Source of the DNA: Arthrobacter sp. zg-Y238
GTDB lineage: Bacteria; Actinomycetota; Actinomycetes; Actinomycetales; Micrococcaceae
DNA length: 64,000 nucleotides
Assembly: GCF_024385525.1 (NCBI RefSeq)
Contig: NZ_JANFLU010000001.1
Span: 620,001-684,000, forward strand
Reading direction: 5' to 3'
Of the stretch, positions 48,884 to 57,183 are shown piece by piece. Each line of letters opens with the position of its first letter. Positions within the stretch are counted from its first letter, which is position 1. Position numbers and translations under genes: made by a program. The notes beneath the pieces are model-generated. The model was not told the DNA's origin, made no database searches, and was given only the letters and a program-made list of their open reading frames with translations.

Positions 48884-49228
48884 ATGAGCGAGGGTATCCG
48901 CGTTGCCGATGTTGACGAGATAGACGAGGGCGAGGCCCTGACGGTGGACGCCGAAACGGCGGGCACCTCGGACGATATAGCTGTATTCCACAGCGACAAT
49001 GGAAACTTCTATGCCCTGAATGACACCTGCACGCACGAGGATGCCTCCCTTGCCGACGGCTGGATCGAAGGGGACGAGGTGGAATGCCCCATCCACTCCG
49101 CGCGGTTCTGCCTCCGCACCGGGGAAGCTTTGTGCCTGCCCGCCCTCATCAACACCAAGGCACACCGCGTTGACGTGCGCGACGGTGCGGTGTGGCTATA
49201 CCCGAACGAGAGCCCGCTCAGCGCTTGA
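48884..49228 (+). CDS. Rieske-type [2Fe-2S] ferredoxin
   Basis: A 114-residue protein holding one Rieske domain. The cluster ligands are Cys 49 and His 51 (C-T-H) and Cys 68 and His 71 (C-P-I-H). It lacks an oxygenase domain or signal peptide, so it is a cytosolic electron carrier, like the ferredoxins of Rieske oxygenases. GGAAGGAAGG precedes ATG 48884. The ferredoxin reductase gene starts on the last base of its stop codon, so the two form an electron-transfer pair. No terminal oxygenase is next to them. Confidence 0.87.
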   Translation: MSEGIRVADVDEIDEGEALTVDAETAGTSDDIAVFHSDNGNFYALNDTCTHEDASLADGWIEGDEVECPIHSARFCLRTGEALCLPALINTKAHRVDVRDGAVWLYPNESPLSA

Positions 49229-50469
49229 TGGTCCTCGCAGCCCCCGCGTCCATTGCTGTGGTGGGGGGCGGAGTCGCCGGCTTCAGTGCCGTCCGTGAGC
49301 TCCGCCGGCGCGGCTATGCCGGCGCCCTGACCCTGGTGGACCCTGCGGGGCTGCCCTACGATCGGCCGCCGCTGAGCAAGGCGTTCCTCGCCGGGAGCCT
49401 GGACCGGCTCCGCCTGCAGCTTGCCCCGGAACAGTGGTACGAAGACAACGGCATTACGGTGCTCGCCGACGCCGTGGACAAGCTCGACGCCGGCAACGGC
49501 ACCGAGGCGCCCGTCCTCGCCCTGGCCTCGGGCAGGGACCTCGCCGCCGACGTCGTCCTGCTCGCCACCGGTGCCCGCGCACGCCGGCTGCCGCTGCCCG
49601 GCATGGACCTGCCCGGAGTCTTCACCCTGCGCAGCGCCGACGATGCCCTGGCCCTGCAGGGGCACCTGGCTTCCGGCGCACATCTGGTGATCCTCGGCGC
49701 GGGACTGGTCGGCGCCGAGGTGGCGGGTACTGCCCGCGGACTGGGAGCCGGCGTCACTCTGGTGGATCCCGCCGAGCTTCCGTTCGCGCAGGCCGTGGGC
49801 CCCGCAATGGCCGGCTATCTGCATGGCCTCCACGCTGCGCACGGTACCGAATACGTGCGGGGTGCGGCGGCAGGGATCACCCCGGACGGGAACGTCCTGC
49901 GGGTGGAACTGGCGGACGGCAGCAGGCTCTCCGGAACCGCCGTCCTGGTGGCCGCGGGCAGCGAGCCCGAAACGGCGCTCGCCGAAGCAGCAGGACTCGC
50001 CGTGGACGCCGGCCTGCTGGTGGATGCATCCGGCCGCACCTCTCATCCGCGCATTTTCGCCGCCGGTGATTCCTCCCGGCGACTAGGCCCCGACGGTGCG
50101 CCCGGCCGACGGTTCGAACACTGGGACGCAGCCCGCCGCACCGGTGAAGCGGCCGCCGCCGGGATGCTCGGCGCCGAACCTCCCGCCGGCACGGCGGACT
50201 GGTTCTGGTCCGACCGCTATGGCGTACACCTGGAAGTGGCCGGCAGCATGGCCGTTCCCGGGCAGACCGTGCTCCGCGGCGAGCCCGGTTCCGGTTTTAT
50301 GGTGTTCTGCCTGGACCAGGACGGGTCGCTGGCGGGGGCGGCCGCCGTCGACGGCGGAACCGCTGTCCGGGCAGCCCGGAAGCTCATTGAATCCGGCCGC
50401 ATCCTCGACCCGGTGCTGCTGCAGGATCCGGCCGTCGACCTGCGCCGGCTGGCCCGCGCGAAGCCGTAA
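49228..50469 (+). CDS. Ferredoxin reductase (pyridine nucleotide-disulfide oxidoreductase family)
   Basis: A 413-residue FAD enzyme of the BphA4/RhdA4 type. The N-terminal FAD loop V-G-G-G-V-A-G is near residue 11, R-P-P-L-S-K follows near residue 45, and the NADH loop G-A-G-L-V-G-A-E is near residue 155. F-A-A-G-D-S-S and a C-terminal reductase domain complete it. It passes electrons from NAD(P)H to the Rieske ferredoxin whose stop overlaps its ATG. The longer frame from 49192 lies inside the ferredoxin gene. The final acceptor is not in the neighbourhood. Confidence 0.86.
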   Translation: MVLAAPASIAVVGGGVAGFSAVRELRRRGYAGALTLVDPAGLPYDRPPLSKAFLAGSLDRLRLQLAPEQWYEDNGITVLADAVDKLDAGNGTEAPVLALASGRDLAADVVLLATGARARRLPLPGMDLPGVFTLRSADDALALQGHLASGAHLVILGAGLVGAEVAGTARGLGAGVTLVDPAELPFAQAVGPAMAGYLHGLHAAHGTEYVRGAAAGITPDGNVLRVELADGSRLSGTAVLVAAGSEPETALAEAAGLAVDAGLLVDASGRTSHPRIFAAGDSSRRLGPDGAPGRRFEHWDAARRTGEAAAAGMLGAEPPAGTADWFWSDRYGVHLEVAGSMAVPGQTVLRGEPGSGFMVFCLDQDGSLAGAAAVDGGTAVRAARKLIESGRILDPVLLQDPAVDLRRLARAKP

Positions 50470-50549
50470 AACAGGCGCGCAGACGGGGTCGGAGGGGCAA
50501 TTACAGTGCGCCGGATGGATTACGAAAGATTAGCGTTGCGTAATTGGGG

Positions 50550-50568
50550 AAAACCTAGGCTAACCTTA
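50550..50568. promoter_or_regulatory. DtxR/IdeR-type iron box
   Basis: The sequence matches the right half and centre of the DtxR/IdeR consensus TTAGGTTAGGCTAACCTAA (TAGGCTAACCT present) and fewer positions on the left. It lies 60 bases before the iron-siderophore binding protein. The stretch TAGGCTARCCTTACTT is shared with the box at 59467. Confidence 0.7.
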
Positions 50569-50628
50569 CTTTTGGATCCGCGACCGCCGGGTCCGTTCCG
50601 TCCGTTTGAGTGATCCAAGGAGCCCAAC

Positions 50629-51678
50629 ATGGCCCTGACCCGGATGCGCCGCGTCGCCGCTGCGGCCGCCGTCGCCGTTCTGTCCCTTTCCGCCTGCTCC
50701 ACCGGTGCTGCGGGGGAAAATGAATCCTCCGGCAGCGCTGCGGCTGCGGAAGACCAGTTCCCCGTAACCATTAAGCATGCCTTCGGTGAGACCACCATCG
50801 AAGGCGTTCCCGAGCGGGTAGCCGCGGTGGCCTGGGCCAACGCAGAAACCGCACTGGCACTGGACGTGGTTCCCGTGGGGATGCCGCTGATCGAGTTCGG
50901 CGGCAATGACCAGGGCACCACCCCGTGGATTGACGAGGCACTCGAAGACCTGGATGCTCCCATCGGGTCCGAAAACGCTCCGGTGCAGTACTCCGAGGCT
51001 GACGGCATTGCCTTCGACGACGTCGCCGCCACCGACCCCGACGTCATCCTCGCCGCGTACTCCGGCCTGTCCCAGGAAGACTACGACAAGCTGAGCAAGA
51101 TCGCTCCCGTGGTCGCCTACCCCGAAACCGCGTGGGGCACCTCCTGGCAGGACACCGCCACCATGATCGGCGAAGCCCTCGGCAAGAGCGACGAAGCCGA
51201 GCAGCTCGTGGCGGACACCGAGCAGGCCATCACCGACAAGGCGGACGAATACCCGCAGCTCGAGGGCAAGTCCTTCATCTACGGCAACCTCGCCCCGGGC
51301 GCGGAGAATTCCGTCTACACCGCCCTGGACAACCGGCCCAAGTTCATGGAATCCCTGGGCCTCACCATGGCGCCGGTGGTCGCGGAGAACACCAAGGGCG
51401 ACGAGTTCTACATCCCGTGGTCGGATGAAAACCTCAACCAGCTGGATTCCGACATCTTTGTCAGCTGGGTGGCCAGCGACGAGGTTGCGGACAGCATTGC
51501 CTCCGATCCGCTGCTGGGGCAGATCCCCGCGGTCAAGAACGGCGGCCTCGTGGCCGACGCCGACCCGACGCGCGTCTTCTCCACCTCGGCCATCAACGTG
51601 CTCAGCATCCCCTATGCCCTGGATAACGTGGTGCCGATGATCGCCGACGCCGCGACGGCAGCCGACGAAGCGAAGTAG
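50629..51678 (+). CDS. Iron-siderophore ABC transporter substrate-binding lipoprotein
   Basis: A 349-residue FecB/FepB-like receptor. The signal peptide ends L-S-A-C (lipid Cys 23), then a short Ser/Gly/Ala linker leads to the periplasmic-binding domain starting I-K-H-A-F-G-E-T-T-I, typical of ferric-siderophore binding proteins. It carries a Fe3+-chelate to a membrane permease, but no permease gene is adjacent. The operon at 59523 could supply one. An iron box upstream suggests repression by DtxR/IdeR with iron. A terminator follows. Confidence 0.87.
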   Translation: MALTRMRRVAAAAAVAVLSLSACSTGAAGENESSGSAAAAEDQFPVTIKHAFGETTIEGVPERVAAVAWANAETALALDVVPVGMPLIEFGGNDQGTTPWIDEALEDLDAPIGSENAPVQYSEADGIAFDDVAATDPDVILAAYSGLSQEDYDKLSKIAPVVAYPETAWGTSWQDTATMIGEALGKSDEAEQLVADTEQAITDKADEYPQLEGKSFIYGNLAPGAENSVYTALDNRPKFMESLGLTMAPVVAENTKGDEFYIPWSDENLNQLDSDIFVSWVASDEVADSIASDPLLGQIPAVKNGGLVADADPTRVFSTSAINVLSIPYALDNVVPMIADAATAADEAK

Positions 51679-51712
51679 GACCCGTTACAGCTCCCTTCTC
51701 CAAAAAGGTACG

Positions 51713-51747
51713 GCGGACACCCCGGAATCCTCCGGGGTGTCCGCTGT
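51713..51747 (+). terminator. Intrinsic terminator
   Basis: GCGGACACCCCGGA (51713-51726) pairs with TCCGGGGTGTCCGC (51731-51744) around a 4-base loop, followed by TGTTT. It ends the iron-siderophore binding protein gene. Confidence 0.85.
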
Positions 51748-51821
51748 TTAACCGCCCGGCAGGCATAATCCGCCCGGCCCGCCGCGGGACCTGATTGGAC
51801 AGCCACCCACGGCTGTTTGCA

Positions 51822-53057
51822 ATGATCGATTCCATGGAAGACCTGCTCTCGCTTGCTGTCAGCTTCAAACCTCTCTTTGCCGTGCTGGTGGCAGTGGGTG
51901 TCGCCCTGATCCTGGCCCGGATCCTGCGGGAGGTGGTCCATCGGGCCTTCCGGAAGACGCCGGGCATCCGGGAAATCACCGTGAAGGCCCGCAACCCGCT
52001 GCGGCTGGGGCTCTCGCTGATCGGCGCGCGGATTGCCCTCGGAGCCACCGCAGCCGGCACCTTGTGGCTGCCGGCGGTGGACTACGTACTGGTGCTGGGA
52101 CTGATCGGTGCCGTGGCGTGGCTGGCAGTGGTCCTGCTGCTGGTGATCGAGGCCATGATCCTCACGAAGTACAGCACGGACACCCGGGACAACCGCAGGC
52201 TGCGGCGGTTGAAGACGCAGGTGATCCTGGGCAGGCGCGTGGGCATCGCAGTGCTGATCATGCTGGCCGTTGCCTGCGTGCTGCTGACCATTCCCGAAGT
52301 GCGCGCACTGGGTGCCGGCATCCTCGCCTCCGCCGGCGTACTCTCCATTGTGGCCGGCCTCGCCGTGCAGGGGACGCTGACCAATGTTTTCGCCGGGATG
52401 CAGCTGGCCTTCACCGACGCGATCCGGGTGGACGACGTCGTCGTGGTGGAAGGCGAGTGGGGCACCATCGAGGAAATCACCATGACCTACGTGGTGCTCC
52501 ACATCTGGGACGACCGGCGCCTGATCCTGCCCTCCACCTACTTCACCACCACACCGTTCCAGAACTGGACCCGCCGCCAGTCGGACATCCTGGGCACGGT
52601 GGAACTGGACCTGGACTGGCGCGTACCGGTGGGGGACCTGCGCATCCTGCTGAAGGAAATCCTCGCGGACACCGACCTGTGGGACCAGCGCACCAGCGTG
52701 CTGCAGGTGACGGACGCCGTGAAGGGCATGGTGCGGATCCGCATCCTGGTCAGCGCAGCGGACAGCGGAACCCTGTTCGACCTGCGCTGCCTCATCCGCG
52801 AAAGCATGGTCGCCTATCTGCAGGAATGGCATCCGGAGGCACTGCCGCGCCAGCGGTGGGAAGAAGTCCGTCCCGCCGGCGCCGCCGTGCACAGCGGCCC
52901 GCGCGCCGCGTCGGTTCCCCGCAACGAGGACACCAGCGACTCGCAGCTTTTCACCGGAAGCATCGATGCCGTGGAGCGCCGGGTGAACTTCTCCGGCCCC
53001 GGTGAAGAGGTCTTTGCCGAACGGGAGGGAAACGCCGTCGACGACGAACGGCGCTGA
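51822..53057 (+). CDS. MscS family mechanosensitive channel
   Basis: A membrane protein of about 411 residues with four or five N-terminal helices. The MscS pore helix and beta domain include A-S-A-G-V-L-S-I-V-A-G-L-A-V-Q-G-T-L-T-N-V-F-A-G near residue 185, then a cytosolic part with F-Q-N-W-T-R-R. It would open on membrane tension to release solutes. The C-terminal 60 residues are hydrophilic and variable. The start is uncertain: ATG 51822 or 51834, or TTG 51795, none with a good ribosome binding site. Confidence 0.83.
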   Translation: MIDSMEDLLSLAVSFKPLFAVLVAVGVALILARILREVVHRAFRKTPGIREITVKARNPLRLGLSLIGARIALGATAAGTLWLPAVDYVLVLGLIGAVAWLAVVLLLVIEAMILTKYSTDTRDNRRLRRLKTQVILGRRVGIAVLIMLAVACVLLTIPEVRALGAGILASAGVLSIVAGLAVQGTLTNVFAGMQLAFTDAIRVDDVVVVEGEWGTIEEITMTYVVLHIWDDRRLILPSTYFTTTPFQNWTRRQSDILGTVELDLDWRVPVGDLRILLKEILADTDLWDQRTSVLQVTDAVKGMVRIRILVSAADSGTLFDLRCLIRESMVAYLQEWHPEALPRQRWEEVRPAGAAVHSGPRAASVPRNEDTSDSQLFTGSIDAVERRVNFSGPGEEVFAEREGNAVDDERR

Positions 53058-53168
53058 CTTCCCCGCCTCCCGCCGGGCGGTACGCCCGCAGGTGTTGACA
53101 GCGGGCCGCGCGCCGGGCGGCAATAAGAACCCCGGCAGTTCGGCCGGGCCGGCGAAAGGGACGAGACA

Positions 53169-53480
53169 ATGGCGGATGCATTTACGCTCCACGAAATCCA
53201 GGGCTCCAGCGTCTGGGCCAAGGACGGCGAGCGGCTGGGGCTGGTGGGCGAAGTGCATCTGGACCGCGCCACCGCCGAGCCTGTCTGGATCACGGTTGAC
53301 CTGGGCCTGTTCGAAACCGAGGAACACTACGTTCCGCTCACCGGTGCCCGCCGCGACGGGCAGGACATTTTCGTGAACTACTCCAGGGAGCAGGTGTCCC
53401 ACTCGCCCGGGGCGAACCCGGAGAATCCGCTGAGCCCCGCAGAAGAGTCCGTCCTGATGGATTATTACCGGCTCCGCTGA
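53169..53480 (+). CDS. PRC-barrel-like small protein
   Basis: A 103-residue soluble protein. The part L-H-E-I-Q-G-S-S-V-W-A-K-D-G-E-R-L-G-L-V-G-E-V at residues 6-28 and the strands after it fit a PRC-barrel domain. GAAAGGGACGAG precedes the ATG. Such proteins are often made in stress or desiccation in actinobacteria, but the role is not known. It is monocistronic and followed by a hairpin. Confidence 0.7.
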   Translation: MADAFTLHEIQGSSVWAKDGERLGLVGEVHLDRATAEPVWITVDLGLFETEEHYVPLTGARRDGQDIFVNYSREQVSHSPGANPENPLSPAEESVLMDYYRLR

Positions 53481-53506
53481 GCTCCGCCGGGTTCCGCTGA
53501 CGTCCA

Positions 53507-53540
53507 AGGGATCCGGGAGCGGCGCGGGATCCCTTTGTTG
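53507..53540 (+). terminator. Hairpin terminator
   Basis: AAGGGATCC (53507-53515) and GGATCCCTT (53528-53536) form a 9-bp stem followed by TGTT. It lies directly after the PRC-barrel gene. Confidence 0.65.
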
Positions 53541-53541
53541 G

Positions 53542-53558
53542 TAAGAACGCTTACTAAT
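53542..53558 (-). promoter_or_regulatory. TAGTAAG-type operator upstream of the YihY gene
   Basis: On the minus strand the sequence reads TTAGTAAGCGTTCTTAC. On the plus strand it contains the inverted repeat GTAAG-AACG-CTTAC. It matches sites at 48258 and 56152 in the frame WTAGTAAGNNNNCT. It overlaps the likely promoter of the gene at 53599. Confidence 0.45.
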
Positions 53559-53598
53559 ACGATGGGGGTCAGAACATCCATTCCAGCAGGAGGCCGCA

Positions 53599-54672
53599 GT
53601 GGCACAGGACACCAACAGCAAAGCCGAGACCGCACCCAGTCCGGACGATGCCAGCAAGCCCGATAAACCCACCGAGGTTTCCAAGCCCAGTTGGAAGTAC
53701 ATCCTCAAGAAGACAGTCCGCGAGTTTTCCAAGGACCAGTGCACCGACCTTGCAGCGGCACTGACCTACTACACCGTCCTGGCGATCTTCCCGGCCCTGC
53801 TGGCGCTGGTCTCCATTCTCGGCCTGGTGGGCCAGGCCGAAAGCACCACCGAGGCCCTGCTGGACCTCGTGCGGCAGTTCGCTCCCGGTGAAGCAGTCAA
53901 CGTAGTGGAAGGGCCGATTGCCCAGCTGACCTCTTCCAGCGCTGCCGGCCTCACGCTCATTATCGGTATCCTGGGTGCCCTCTGGTCCGCCTCCGGCTTC
54001 GTGAAGGCGTTTGGCCGTTCCCTGAACCGCATTTACGAAGTCGAGGAAGGCCGGCCCGCCTGGAAACTGCTTCCCACGCAGCTGCTTGTGACCCTGGTCC
54101 TGGTCCTGATGGCCGCCGCACTGATGCTGATGCTGGTGATTTCCGGCCCGATCGCCGAAGCGATCGGCAATGTCATCGGTCTGGGCAGCGAAGCGGTAAC
54201 CGTCTGGAACATCGCCAAGTGGCCGGTCATGGTGATCTTCGCGGTGCTGATCATCGCAGTCCTCTACTACGCCACCCCGAACGTCAAGCAGCCCAAGTTC
54301 CGCTGGATGAGCATGGGCTCGCTGATTGCGCTCGTGATCCTGGCGATCGTGACCCTTGGCTTCAGCTTCTACGTCGCCAACTTCGGCAACTACAACGCCA
54401 CCTACGGCGCCATCGGCGGCGTCATCGTCCTACTGCTGTGGATCTGGCTGGCCAATGTGTCCCTGCTCTTCGGCGCGGAGTTCGACGCCGAGGTGGAACG
54501 CGGCCGCGAACTGCAGGCCGGCATCCAGGCCGAGGAATCCGTGCAGCTTCCCCCGCGCGATACCCGTCAGACGGAGAAGCGCCAGGAACAGGAAGAGAAG
54601 GACATCGCCGAGGGCCGGAAGCTGCGCCAGCAGCATGCCGGCAAGGACTACGACGACGACCTGCACGAGTAA
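53599..54672 (+). CDS. YihY/BrkB family membrane protein
   Basis: A 357-residue protein with a 45-residue hydrophilic N-terminus, six transmembrane helices (about residues 50-305) and a charged Glu/Arg/Gln-rich C-terminal tail. Family segments are A-A-A-L-T-Y-Y-T-V-L-A-I-F-P near residue 54, W-S-A-S-G-F-V-K-A-F and Y-Y-A-T-P-N-V. The molecular function of the family is not settled. GGAGG precedes the GTG start. A TAGTAAG-type site upstream links it to the MarR-like gene at 48327 by inference. Confidence 0.82.
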   Translation: MAQDTNSKAETAPSPDDASKPDKPTEVSKPSWKYILKKTVREFSKDQCTDLAAALTYYTVLAIFPALLALVSILGLVGQAESTTEALLDLVRQFAPGEAVNVVEGPIAQLTSSSAAGLTLIIGILGALWSASGFVKAFGRSLNRIYEVEEGRPAWKLLPTQLLVTLVLVLMAAALMLMLVISGPIAEAIGNVIGLGSEAVTVWNIAKWPVMVIFAVLIIAVLYYATPNVKQPKFRWMSMGSLIALVILAIVTLGFSFYVANFGNYNATYGAIGGVIVLLLWIWLANVSLLFGAEFDAEVERGRELQAGIQAEESVQLPPRDTRQTEKRQEQEEKDIAEGRKLRQQHAGKDYDDDLHE

Positions 54673-54703
54673 GCCTTAGCGCACTGTAAAGCCGCGCAAA
54701 CTC

Positions 54704-54742
54704 AAAAAACCGCCCCGGACCAGCTGGTCCGGGGCGGTTTTT
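54704..54742. terminator. Bidirectional intrinsic terminator
   Basis: AAAAACCGCCCCGGACCAG (54705-54723) is followed directly by its complement (54724-54742), a perfect 19-bp stem with A and T tracts at the two ends. It serves the convergent YihY and APC permease genes. Confidence 0.92.
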
Positions 54743-54753
54743 GCGTGCCGGAA

Positions 54754-56133
54754 CTACTGCTCTTTCGATTCCACCGGGCTTTCCATCGACTTGCCCGCAC
54801 CGCGGCGGCCCTTGGCGCCGAGGTTCTTGCCCTTGGCCAGGAACCGGGCTCCGAACAACAGCAGCCCGATCAGCATCAGGGCACCCGCCCGCAGCCACAC
54901 GGTGCCGTCCTGCTGGGTCAGCAGCAGCAGGCAGGAGGCAATGGCGAGGTATGGCACCACAATCGGGGCCTTGAAATGCTTTTCCTCCACCTTGTCCTTG
55001 CGCAGCACAATCACTGCGACGTTGGTGCTCAGGAAGACGAAGAGCAGCAGCAGGACCACGGTCTCGGCCAGTGACGCCAGCCCGCCGGTCATGGTCAGGA
55101 TCATGGCGACGGCGGTGGTGGCGATGATGGCCACCCACGGGGTCCTCCGGTTGGGCAGCACCCGGCCGAAAACGGCGGGAAGCAGCCCCTGCTCGGACAT
55201 GCCGAAGGTCAGCCGCGAGGACATGATCATGGTCAGCAGGGCGCCGTTGGCCACGGCGACCAGGGCCACCAGGCTGAAGAGCCAGTCCGGTACGCCGAAT
55301 CCGGTGGCGCTGACGACGTCGAGCAGCGGGCCGGAGGATCCCGTCAGGTCCGCGGTGGGCAACGCAATCGAGGCAGCCAAGCCAATCAGGACGTAGACGA
55401 GACCGGCGGTGAGCATGGCTCCGAAAATGGCCTTCGGGTACACCCGGCGGACGTCGCGGACCTCTTCGGCAACGTTGGCCGAAACCTCGAAGCCCACGAA
55501 GGAGTAGTACGCAATGACGGACGCGCCAAGGACGGCGGTGCCGGGATTCACGCCTACCGGGAATTCGGTGATCTGCTCGGGGTACCCCTCGCCCTGGCCC
55601 AGCATCAGGCCAACCAGCACAATCACCAGGACCAGCCCGGAGAGCTCGATAACGGTCATAACCACGTTGCTGCGCACCGATTCCGAAATGCCGCGGGCGT
55701 TCAGCAGCGCCACCAGCAGCAGGAACACGATGGCTGCGGGAACGGAGGGTACGTCGAGGAACGGGCTCAGATAGTCACCGGTGAATGCCAATGCCAGTCC
55801 GGCGGCACTGGTCACGCCGGCGGCGAGCATGGCGAAACCGACCAGGAACGAAATGGCCGGAACCTTGAAGGCGCGCTGGGCGAACACCGCTGCGCCGCCG
55901 GCCTTCGGGTACTTTGTGACGAGTTCGGCATAGGAGGCGGCGGTCAGCAGTGCGAGGACCAGGGCGACCAGCAGCGGCACCCAGATGGCACCGCCTACTT
56001 CACCCGAAACTTCGCCCACCAGGGCATAGATACCCGCACCAAGTACGTCGCCGAGGATGAACAGATACAGCATGGGGCCGGTGATGCCCTGCTTGAGTTT
56101 GGAGGCAGGCTTTTCCTGCGTCGTTTCTTCCAT
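54754..56133 (-). CDS. APC-superfamily amino acid permease
   Basis: A 459-residue membrane protein with about 12 transmembrane helices. It has L-G-D-V-L-G-A-G-I-Y-A-L-V-G in helix 1 and Y-P-K-A-G-G-A-A-V-F following helix 2, both family landmarks. It is not close to the permease at 24421. It is divergent from the thioredoxin-reductase-like gene. The C-terminus is basic. Its substrate is probably a neutral or cationic amino acid, but the sequence alone does not tell. Confidence 0.83.
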   Translation of the reverse strand: MEETTQEKPASKLKQGITGPMLYLFILGDVLGAGIYALVGEVSGEVGGAIWVPLLVALVLALLTAASYAELVTKYPKAGGAAVFAQRAFKVPAISFLVGFAMLAAGVTSAAGLALAFTGDYLSPFLDVPSVPAAIVFLLLVALLNARGISESVRSNVVMTVIELSGLVLVIVLVGLMLGQGEGYPEQITEFPVGVNPGTAVLGASVIAYYSFVGFEVSANVAEEVRDVRRVYPKAIFGAMLTAGLVYVLIGLAASIALPTADLTGSSGPLLDVVSATGFGVPDWLFSLVALVAVANGALLTMIMSSRLTFGMSEQGLLPAVFGRVLPNRRTPWVAIIATTAVAMILTMTGGLASLAETVVLLLLFVFLSTNVAVIVLRKDKVEEKHFKAPIVVPYLAIASCLLLLTQQDGTVWLRAGALMLIGLLLFGARFLAKGKNLGAKGRRGAGKSMESPVESKEQ

Positions 56134-56151
56134 AGGGAAAGTCTATGCAAG

Positions 56152-56168
56152 ATAGTAAGAATGCTGAT
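56152..56168. promoter_or_regulatory. TAGTAAG-type operator in a divergent promoter region
   Basis: ATAGTAAGAATGCTGAT is identical to the site at 48258 outside the middle four bases. It lies between the APC permease (start 56133) and the thioredoxin-reductase-like gene (start 56199), so it could control both. Confidence 0.5.
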
Positions 56169-56198
56169 GATTCCCCTGCCATCCTGTAAAAATTAGCT

Positions 56199-57176
56199 AT
56201 GACCAGTTCTGAATCTTCCCCTTCTGCTCCCGAGTACGACGTTGTTATTGTGGGCGGCGGCATAGCCGGACTGACCGCTGCGCTGGTCCTGGGGCGGGCC
56301 CGCCGCCGGGTGGTGGTGCTCGACGCCGGCTCCCCGCGCAACGCTCCTGCCGGCCATGTTCATGGTTTCCCCACACGTGACGGCATGCCGCCCGCCGAAC
56401 TGCTTGAGCTCGCCCGCGCCGAGGTCCGCGGCTACGGCGTGGAACTGGCGGAGGCCACGGTGGCCTCCGTGGACGCCTCCGGTGCGGTCAGGACCGGCGA
56501 CGGCGGCGAGTTCCGCGGCCGGCAGCTGATCCTGGCCACCGGACTGCGGGACGTCCTGCCGGACATCGAAGGCCTGCGCTCCCGGTGGGGCCGGGACGTG
56601 CTGCAGTGCCCCTACTGCCACGGCTACGAAACGGTGGACAAAAAGCTGGCCGTGCTGGGAACCGGGGAAACCTCCATCCAGCAGGCCCAGCTGGTCCGCA
56701 GCTTCTCCGAGGACGTGGTGCTGGTGCTGCACGGGGACATTTCCCTCAGCGAAGAGGATGCCTCCGGCCTGGCTGCCATGGGTGTCCGGGTGGTGGACGG
56801 CACGGTGGCGGAGCTGAGCGTCGAGAACGATGCCTTGGCGGCCCTGGTGCTGGCCGACGGCCAAACAGTTCCCTGCGAAGCGCTGTTCCTGGAGCCCGCA
56901 GCCGAGATGGACGCCGGGCTGACCGAGCATCTGGAAGTGGACGACGACGGCTGCATTGTCACCAACGAGCTGGGGCGGACCAGCCAGGAACGGATCTGGG
57001 CCGTGGGCAATGCCACCGATCCCTCCGCCCAGGTGGTCGCCGCCGCCGGAGACGCGTACCGGCTGGCAGTGGTGGTCAACGCCAAGCTGCTCGAAGAGGA
57101 TCTCGGACTGGCGGTCGCCGCCGCACGCCCGGCAGCAGGCATGGTCGAAGCAGCGGACCTGCGCGCAGCGGTCTAG
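56199..57176 (+). CDS. Thioredoxin reductase-like FAD/NAD(P) oxidoreductase
   Basis: A 325-residue flavoprotein with FAD loop V-G-G-G-I-A-G (18-24), redox pair Cys 137 and Cys 140 in C-P-Y-C-H-G, NADPH loop L-G-T-G-E-T-S and the C-terminal A-V-G-N-A motif. The C-P-Y-C-H-G signature is that of the HcpR/TrxB-like group found beside antibiotic and holomycin-type dithiols as well as general disulfide reductases. The partner is unknown. No ribosome binding site is evident, so leaderless translation is possible. It is convergent with the gene at 57184, with 7 bases between. Confidence 0.78.
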   Translation: MTSSESSPSAPEYDVVIVGGGIAGLTAALVLGRARRRVVVLDAGSPRNAPAGHVHGFPTRDGMPPAELLELARAEVRGYGVELAEATVASVDASGAVRTGDGGEFRGRQLILATGLRDVLPDIEGLRSRWGRDVLQCPYCHGYETVDKKLAVLGTGETSIQQAQLVRSFSEDVVLVLHGDISLSEEDASGLAAMGVRVVDGTVAELSVENDALAALVLADGQTVPCEALFLEPAAEMDAGLTEHLEVDDDGCIVTNELGRTSQERIWAVGNATDPSAQVVAAAGDAYRLAVVVNAKLLEEDLGLAVAAARPAAGMVEAADLRAAV

Positions 57177-57183
57177 ATACCGG

